Below are positions 58,095 to 64,000 of a stretch of DNA of 64,000 bases, piece by piece. The notes under the pieces were generated by a model, which was not told where the DNA came from, made no database searches, and saw only the letters and a list, made by a program, of their open reading frames with translations. The translations under genes and the position numbers were made by a program. The DNA is from Codonopsis lanceolata (taxonomy: Eukaryota; Streptophyta; Magnoliopsida; Asterales; Campanulaceae): the NCBI GenBank assembly GCA_013146195.2, contig CM028381.1, positions 55,383,573-55,447,572 on the forward strand, given 5' to 3'. Each line of letters starts with the position of its first letter. The first letter of the stretch is position 1.

Positions 58095-58500
58095 AGCATG
58101 ACACCTACTCAACCGCGAGATACTCGAGCGGGAAGATAAAATAAAGCTCAGTCACGAGTGAACTCGAACGAGGAGCGTAAGCGGCTAAGCGCAGGTAGGC
58201 GTGGTGTACTACTCAACCGCGAGTAACACTCGAGCGGGAGGACAATGTAAAGCTCAACCGTGAGATGCCCGAACGGGGAGCATAAGCGCAGGTAGACGCG
58301 GTGTACTACTCAACCACGAGTAACACTCAAGCGGGAGGACAATGTAAAGCTCCACCGTGGGATGCCCAAACGGGGAGCATAAGATAAAGCTCGACCGCGA
58401 GATGCTCGAGCGGGAGGGTAAATATAGGTCAACCGCAAGATGCTCAAGCGGGAGGATAAGATAAAGGTCGACCATGAAATGCTCGAGCGGGAGGGTAATG
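58095..58500. repeat. Sub-array with CTCAACCGCGAG units
   Basis: Units of about 45-50 bp contain CTCAACCGCGAG, AACACTCGAGCGGGAGG and AATGTAAAGCTC. Cores such as CTCGAG and CCGCGAG...CTCGAGCGG are palindromic or inverted. No coding sense. Confidence 0.8.
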
Positions 58501-58905
58501 TACCTCAACGTAGTGAGGGCCTTCAAGAATCCGAGCAACCTCACCATGGTGAGAGCCGTTTGGAAATTCGTATGCTCAAGCGAGAAGCTCAGCCGTGGGA
58601 TGCCCAAACGGGAAGCGTAAGTGCATAAAGGAAATCAAAAGCCTCGCCATGGTGAGGGTCTTTGAAACAATCGGCGGCCTCAACATGGTGAGGGTCTTCG
58701 AGCAATCCGGCGGCCTCAACATGGTGAGGGTCTTCAATCGGCGGCCTCACCGCGGTGAGAGTCCTCTGAAATTCATATGCTCAATTGAAGCTCTGTGGGA
58801 TGCCCAAGCAGGGAGCATAAGTGCGTAAGGGAAATCCGTAAGCCTCACCGCGATAAGGGTCTTCAACAATCAGAAGCGAGCAAATTCGTGGTGAGGGTCT
58901 TGAGT
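58501..58905. repeat. Sub-array with CTCACCATGGTGAG palindromes
   Basis: Units of about 36 bp (CCTCAACATGGTGAGGGTCT then TCGAGCAATCCGGCGG). Some carry perfect 14-bp palindromes: CTCACCATGGTGAG (58540-58553) and CTCACCGCGGTGAG (58746-58759). Others, such as CTCAACATGGTGAG, are imperfect. Confidence 0.8.
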
Positions 58906-58909
58906 GATA

Positions 58910-61140
58910 ATAAAAACTTCGGGCTCTTCTTGCTTGCCAGAGTGTAATCTGGCTTCGAGTTGTGGCACGAATGTAATATGAAGTCGGGCTGCGGTACAAG
59001 CATAGTGCGAGGCGCAGAATAAAAACATGAAGCTCATGTTATGGCATGAGCAAGGCGATGTCTGAGGGCGGAGCAATAATGATCTCGAGACTTCGAAGCG
59101 TGGCGCGAAAGCATGCGTTCACCGAACGCGAATAATAATATGGCCTTCGGACTATAGCACGAGCATGCGTGGGGCACGGGTAACAAAGATAAAGCTTCGA
59201 GGCCGTGACGCGAGGCGTAAGCGTGCTGCACGCAGAATAATGATCAAGCTTCGGCCGTAGCACGAGCGTGGTGTCACGCACGAAGTAATGATCTGGCTTC
59301 GGGCGTAGCACGGCGTGGCGTGCACGGCAAGTAATGATTTGAAGCTTCGACTTAACACAGCAGGCGTAAGCACGCACGATAACAATAAATATGTGGCTCG
59401 GGCCGTGGCGCGAGCATGCGTCACGCGCATGATAGTAATGATCACGCCGCTTCGGCACGTAAGCGTGCACGAAACACGATAATAACATGTGCGAACGGGC
59501 ACGAATAATGATATGAAGCTCGAGCTATGGCGAGCATAGCGTGCGGACACGATAATAATGATATGAGGCTCGGGCGTGGCGCGAAAGCATGGCGCTGGGC
59601 ACAATAACAATATCATGAAGCTCGGGCCGAGGCATGCAGCGTCAAGAACACGATAGTAATAACAACGTGAGGCTCGGGCGTGGCGCGGCGCAAGCATGGG
59701 CACGATAATAATTTATGAGGCTCGGGGCCGTAGCACGAGCATGGCGTCTGCGCACGATAATAATAACATGAGGCTCGGGCATGTAACACGAGTGTGGCGT
59801 GCACGTGCACGAGAATAATGATCAAAAGCTCGGGTTGTAGCACGAGTGTGGCGTGCACGGGCACGAGAGTAATGATCTAAAGCTCAGACTGTAGCACGAG
59901 CATAGCGTGCACGGGCACGATAATAATAACATGTGCACGGGCACGAGAATAATGATATGAAGCTCGGGCTATGACGCGAGCGTAGCGTGCACGGGCACGA
60001 TAACAATATCATGAAGCTTGGCCGAGGCGCTGGCATAGCGTCTGGCACGATAATAATAACACGAGGCTGGCGGCGCTGAGCATGGCATGGCACGAGAATA
60101 ATAACATGAAGCTCGAGTTGTGGCGCTGAAAGCGAGCGTGCCGAGCACGATAATATGATTTGTAGCTCGGCGTGGCGCGCGGCGTAGCGTGCACGATAAC
60201 AATATCATGAAGCTTGGACTGAGGCGCGAGCATGGCGTGCACGTGCACGATAATAATGACATGAAGCTTCGCGTGGCGCGGCGTAGCGTCGAACACGATA
60301 ACAATATCATGAAGCACGGGCTGAGGCGCGAGCATGAGGTGCACGGGCACGATAGTAATAACATGAGGCTTAGGCTGTGGCGCGAGCATGGCGTGCATGG
60401 GCACGATAGTAATAGCATGAGGCTCAGGTTTTGGCGCGAGCATGGCGTGCACGGGCACGAGAATAATAGCATGAAGCTCGAGTTGTGGCGCAAGCATGGC
60501 GTGCACGGGCACGATAATAATGATCTAAAGCTCGAGGCGTAGGCGCGAGCGTAGCGTCTATGGCACGATAACAATATCATGAAGCTCGGCCGAGGCGAGC
60601 ATGACGCACGATAATAATGACATGAAGCTTGGGCTGTGGCACGAGCGTAGCGTGCACGGGCACGATAACAATATCATGAAGCTCGGGCTGAGGCGCGAGC
60701 ATGACGTGCACGTGCACGATAGTAATAACATGAGGCTCGGGCTGTGGTGCGAGCATGGCCTGCACGGGCACGATAATAATAACATGAGGCTCGGGCTGTG
60801 GCGCGAGTATGGCGTGCACGGGCACGAGAATAATAACATGAAACTTCGGATGTGGCGCGAGCATGGCGTGCACGGGCACGATAATAATGATATGAAGCTC
60901 GGGCTGTGGCGCGAGCGTAGCGTGCACGGGCACGATAACAATATCATGAAGCTCGGGCTGAGGCGCGAGCATGACGTGCACGGGCACGATAGTAATAACA
61001 TGAGGCTTGGGCTGTGGCGCGAGCATGGCGCGCACGGGCACGATAATAATAACATGAGGCTCGGGCTTTGACGCGAGCATCGCGTGCATGGGCACGAGAA
61101 TAATAACATGAGGCTCGTGCCGTAGCACGAGTGTGACGTG
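58910..61140. repeat. 54-bp tandem array, about 40 units
   Basis: Unit text: CATGAAGCTCGGGCTGTGGC, then GCGAGCATGGCGTGCACGGG and CACGATAATAATAA. The period is 54 bp where regular (for example 60362 to 60416); the left third is degenerate. Because 54 is a multiple of three, long ORFs appear on both strands (for example 59969-60580 and 60558-61145 minus, 60601-61071 plus), with repetitive text such as SCPCTPCSRHSPSLMLL. They are treated as artefacts. GTGCACGGGCAC and GCGCGAGC words give the units hairpin potential. Confidence 0.9.
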
Positions 61141-61169
61141 AGCACAGTATGTCGGGCACAAACTGGACT

Positions 61170-61580
61170 AAGTGCTTGGTTTTAGCCAAGGCTTTGAGCG
61201 GGCATGGCCCCTATCGCCCTGGGCGAGTATCCTGAAGATTGCCTAGCGGGCATGGCCCAACTCTGAACGGCGACTAGCAACCGGGCATGGCCTTTGTCCG
61301 ATGTGGGCACATCGGAACGGTTGCTCGTATATCAACCGGGTGTAGAGATATACGACTAACAGTGTTACTCGGTCACTGCAGGAATCCGAGGTAGCTAGTC
61401 ACTATCTTGTGGGTAGGGCCCCTACCACCTGGCAGGCATCCAAGTACGTGAACCGGGCATGGCCCCCTCTCACCCACTGGGAGAATTAGTTCACTATCTG
61501 CTCTATCTGCTCGCCAAATACTCGAGTGTTTGAGGAAGGTTAACCGGGCAGGGCCCTATCTGCTCGCCTGGCGAGCAGAT
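61170..61580. repeat. Stem-loop cluster with CGGGCATGGCC motif
   Basis: The motif CGGGCATGGCC or a close variant occurs near 61199, 61248, 61282, 61454 and 61545. Between copies lie different inverted repeats: TCGCCCTGGGCGA (61214-61226), AGCAACCG with CGGTTGCT (61276-61283 and 61318-61325) enclosing TCCGATGTG with CACATCGGA (61297-61305 and 61308-61316), TCGTATATC with GATATACGA (61325-61333 and 61347-61355), GGTAGGG with CCCTACC (61412-61418 and 61420-61426), GTGAAC with GTTCAC (61448-61453 and 61489-61494) and ATCTGCTCGCC with GGCGAGCAGAT (61558-61580). The arms differ in sequence but keep pairing. Confidence 0.7.
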
Positions 61581-61599
61581 TTTGTCAAGCAATCCGAAA

Positions 61600-63750
61600 G
61601 CAATTTGTATAAATAAACATATTAACAATTTAATGAAAGAACTTGCCTTTCTGTTGATAAAATGATAGTGGCCCCAACAGGGTTGATGGTCTTGCCCGCT
61701 AGTGCATTAGGCTGTCCGAATAGTTGTAAAGATATTTGGGCTTTTCAGTTTGCGGGCAGTCCCCCTACTTTCCGGTTGTAAGTGTTTACCTTGAGGTCGG
61801 GAAGTAATTATGGTCGTTACAGTTTTCTTTCTGAGGAAGTCTAAGTTGGCACCAAGAGTGTGCCTAAGGCGCTTAGTGCGAGTGGAATCAACTCTAACGA
61901 GGAGGGTGTCATGGTTCTCGCGGTTACCAAGGCTTAGTTGGTTTGGTTTGAGTACCTGAAAGTGTGGTGCATTATTTGCGAAGCAAACATATTCCCCTTT
62001 TAAATAAAATTGGGGCATGTATTATGTATTTAATCTTATGATAATAAGATGGTGTACATGCTAGCGATTTATGTAAATTAACGACAATAAATAAATATTG
62101 TTATTAGCATGACTGGGGAAAATAACATTAATATCGATATTATGTGTCATATGTGATCAAAACATGATTTGTATAGAGAGTTCACGCGCGAATTTAGGCA
62201 TAGTGGTGAATAAAGTAGTTTCATTATCATTTGTCATGTGTGGGCAAATAAATAATACAATATAGAGTTTAATTAACTCAATTGATATGTCAAATTTGAT
62301 AAGTGAGTGAGTATGCACTTTCTTTTTTCACGCGCGGCCAGGGATTAGTAAAATCGTAAGGCGCGTAAAGTGGTGTCATACATATGGTCGTAGATGCAAA
62401 ATATATTTAATTGCATGCATTGGTGTAGTATAGTGTGACATACATAATCATGGTGGACAATTTAATGTAAACATGACATAATTATGAGCATAAATGCATT
62501 ATAATTACTCTGATTTATGTCACATAATAATTGTCACAGTTGAATTTCATGCATTATTCACCAATTAATGATAATTTTAATCGGTTACTACAGTTAGCAT
62601 GTCAAGTCGTTATGTCATATGTATTTATAGCATGGTAATTAATTTGATATTATAGCTATTTTGAACAGCGCCGAGTGATAATCGTCAATTATTAATTTTC
62701 ATAATTAATAATTTTAAAGGAATGAATGTCTCAAAATTATAGTTCAGTCACATCACATACTGATTACATGCATGTTCATGTAAGTTATTCGTGTCTCATG
62801 CTAATTTGGAGCAATAAAGTAACAATGCATGTTAATTCCGACATTCAAATCATGCTCTGTTAAGTAATGATGTAATGCAACACATAAAAATAAAGTCATG
62901 TGAATAAAATATGTGAAATTGGAGGGAAATAAATGGAAAGAATGCAACTCGATGGAGCTGGGCAGAACTTATTGAAGCTGAAGGGTTTGAATAGAATTTA
63001 TGGAAACCTTGAGTAGCTGAATGGAATTTTAATAAAGTGTTAGACATTATGGAATTCATGGTTGTTCACTTATCAGCGTATTGAATACGCATGAAGCATG
63101 ATTCTAGTCTCCAAGTTTTCAGCCGCTTCAACCATGTACTGACGACGCGTATGAAGTTCGATGATGGAGATTTTTGTGGTGTTTGCTTCATCTGGTCAGT
63201 GCAAAACCATTTATGATGTTCATTTTCTGTGTTTGTTGCTTGAAAAAATCTGATTTGGTTGGCCGGAGTGTTGCCGGCACGTGATGATGGCGGGATGCCT
63301 CGAGCAACTCATGGCGGCACATGAGGGAGCATTTGGACTCCAATGGCGGTGATTTTGGCAGTGTTGTGCTCGATTGAGCAAGGCGCACCTAGCAGTGTTG
63401 TCTAGTATTGTTTGATCTTTGCTTGGAGATTGCATTTGCGTTGGTTCTAGAGATCGAAGAGCTGCCGGGGCGCGACAAGGAGTCAACGCCTCCAGCCGTT
63501 TTGAGTGGTTCGCAGGGGAGCGTTACAGCTCCGATTGCGATGATTTTCATGGCCGTGGACTCATCTTGTCAAGGCGAAATCCCGTGTATAATTTGTTTTT
63601 TGTTTAGGTCTTTTTTTCTCCGTCCATTCCGAATGGAAAGTGAATGTGTTTCTTGTTTTGGATGGTTCCCGCACCCCATGAACGGAGCTCTGGGCATATA
63701 CGATTAACCGATAATACGACGGAGTCTTTGAGTACAGAGAAACAAAGTGT
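61600..63750. other. AT-rich interior of the LTR element, no gene
   Basis: No domain-bearing ORF was found on either strand. The interval 62000-63060 is AT-rich with frequent CATGCAT/TCATG words; 63100-63600 is more GC-balanced and holds only short overlapping ORFs. If the element once had gag, its N-terminal part would be expected just inside the primer site (63100-63750, minus), but nothing recognisable remains there. Confidence 0.55.
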
Positions 63751-63774
63751 GTTCGATTCCCGGCAACGGAACCA
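63751..63774 (-). other. Primer binding site, tRNA-Glu type
   Basis: The plus strand carries GTTCGATTCCCGGCAACGG followed by AACCA, the T-arm, acceptor stem and CCA of a plant tRNA-Glu. The minus strand is therefore a primer site starting TGGTTCCGTTGCC. It lies three bases inside the LTR boundary at 63778. The rest of a tRNA is absent, so it is not a tRNA gene. Confidence 0.88.
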
Positions 63775-63777
63775 AAC

Positions 63778-64000
63778 TGATGTGGCAAAAATATCAGTCA
63801 TATCGGGGGTGCCGAAATTCGTCGAGATCCGTGAGTCGTTCGTTGACTGAATTGATGATGAAATCGTCGTCTGGGTTAGATATTTGGCTGTATGTAGGTA
63901 TCTGCAAAATGAGCACCGTGAGTGGTAGGGGATGTCCCCCAAAACCCTCCGATGTGAGAATCAGTACAGTATCAAAAATATAGGAGGGCTCGTAGGCCTC
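63778..64000 (-). repeat. LTR (5' in element orientation), truncated by the window
   Basis: Direct repeat of 57591-57813, starting TGATGTGGCAAAAATATC. It ends at the window edge; about 218 bp more would be expected outside. Confidence 0.9.

Larger units (their letters stand above)
57591..64000 (-). mobile_element. Non-coding LTR retrotransposon, minus strand, runs off window
   Basis: The sequence starting TGATGTGGCAAAAATATC at 57591 is repeated at 63778 to the window end in direct orientation, with about 14-15 differences over 223 bp counted by eye. On the minus strand the interior begins, three bases after the LTR at 63778, with a primer site complementary to a tRNA-Glu 3' end. It ends with a purine-rich CCAGAGGGCTAC directly before TGAAGTGCC, the start of the other LTR at 58031. 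The interior of about 5.7 kb contains no recognisable gag, protease, integrase or reverse transcriptase. Most of it is tandem arrays (58095-61140), a stem-loop cluster (61170-61580) and AT-rich DNA. It fits a LARD-like non-autonomous element. Confidence 0.85.

Noticed and set aside
59969..61161. Long minus-strand ORFs rich in Cys, Ser and Pro (up to 203 residues)
   Set aside because: They are translations of the 54-bp tandem array, whose length is a multiple of three; equally long ORFs exist on the other strand.
63751..63774. Possible tRNA-Glu gene
   Set aside because: Only the last 24 bases including CCA match a tRNA; the D-arm and anticodon arm are absent, and plant tRNA genes do not encode CCA. 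Its position at the LTR edge makes it a primer site.

Overview
The window is nuclear DNA of a flowering plant, most likely a eudicot. Evidence: protein families recognisable by eye (wound-induced DUF3774 polypeptides, a multi-exon MSP-domain VAP protein, an LRR receptor-like-protein relic), GT-AG introns, AT-rich intergenic DNA, many MITEs, and nested Ty3-type LTR retrotransposon remains. No bacterial-style operon, tRNA gene, rRNA gene or CRISPR array was seen. Only four gene models look intact: three small intronless wound-induced-polypeptide genes (7692-7958, 12220-12486, 17473-17754) and one seven-exon VAP4-like gene (45718-50328). A receptor-like-protein pseudogene (52130-53805, minus) and a possible orphan first exon (26895-26993) complete the genic content; the rest is repeats.

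Layout. 1-4643: two related LTR-like blocks (147-2083, 2866-4643) of a Tat/Ogre-type Ty3 family, with a 43-bp tandem array on both sides of the first. 4644-6573: anonymous DNA with a GATGCAT-rich patch. 6574-13606: a tandem segmental duplication of about 2.5 kb, each copy carrying a 438-bp foldback element, a TATA box, a wound-induced-polypeptide gene and the same 3' flank; copy B alone carries a 97-bp hAT-type foldback MITE whose empty site is preserved in copy A. 13773-15351: three Stowaway-like MITEs. 15352-17020: a 1.66-kb AT-rich inverted repeat just upstream of the third wound-induced gene. 17919-20389: dispersed repeats, a local tandem duplication and a minus-strand LTR with an initiator-Met-type primer site. 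20454-26347: a long-TIR element built of GAAAGTCATCC repeats, split by a 4.5-kb solo LTR with a 5-bp target duplication (CGGAT). 26348-27498: promoter/5'UTR-like DNA and a short ORF. 27499-38440: retroelement graveyard: a third Tat/Ogre-like LTR with a tRNA-Arg-type primer site, a 2.0-kb solo LTR nested in its internal region (target duplication CCGCA), two copies of another LTR-like repeat, a broken gag-like fragment and an LTR-like block. 38441-45066: MITE-rich (hAT, Harbinger and Stowaway types). 45655-50328: VAP gene. 51217-57590: a MITE, the RLP pseudogene, and a 93-bp satellite inside a possible TIR element. 57591 to the window end: a minus-strand LTR retrotransposon without recognisable gag-pol, primed by tRNA-Glu, whose interior is mostly tandem arrays and short palindromes.

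No pathway joins the genes. The wound-induced genes form a local tandem family with near-identical promoters in copies 1 and 2 and a different, hairpin-flanked promoter region in copy 3. The most unusual material is the non-coding LTR element at 57591-64000, especially its palindromic sub-arrays and the cluster of distinct stem-loops alternating with a CGGGCATGGCC-type motif at 61170-61580. All similarity statements come from reading the sequence; no alignment or database search was run.
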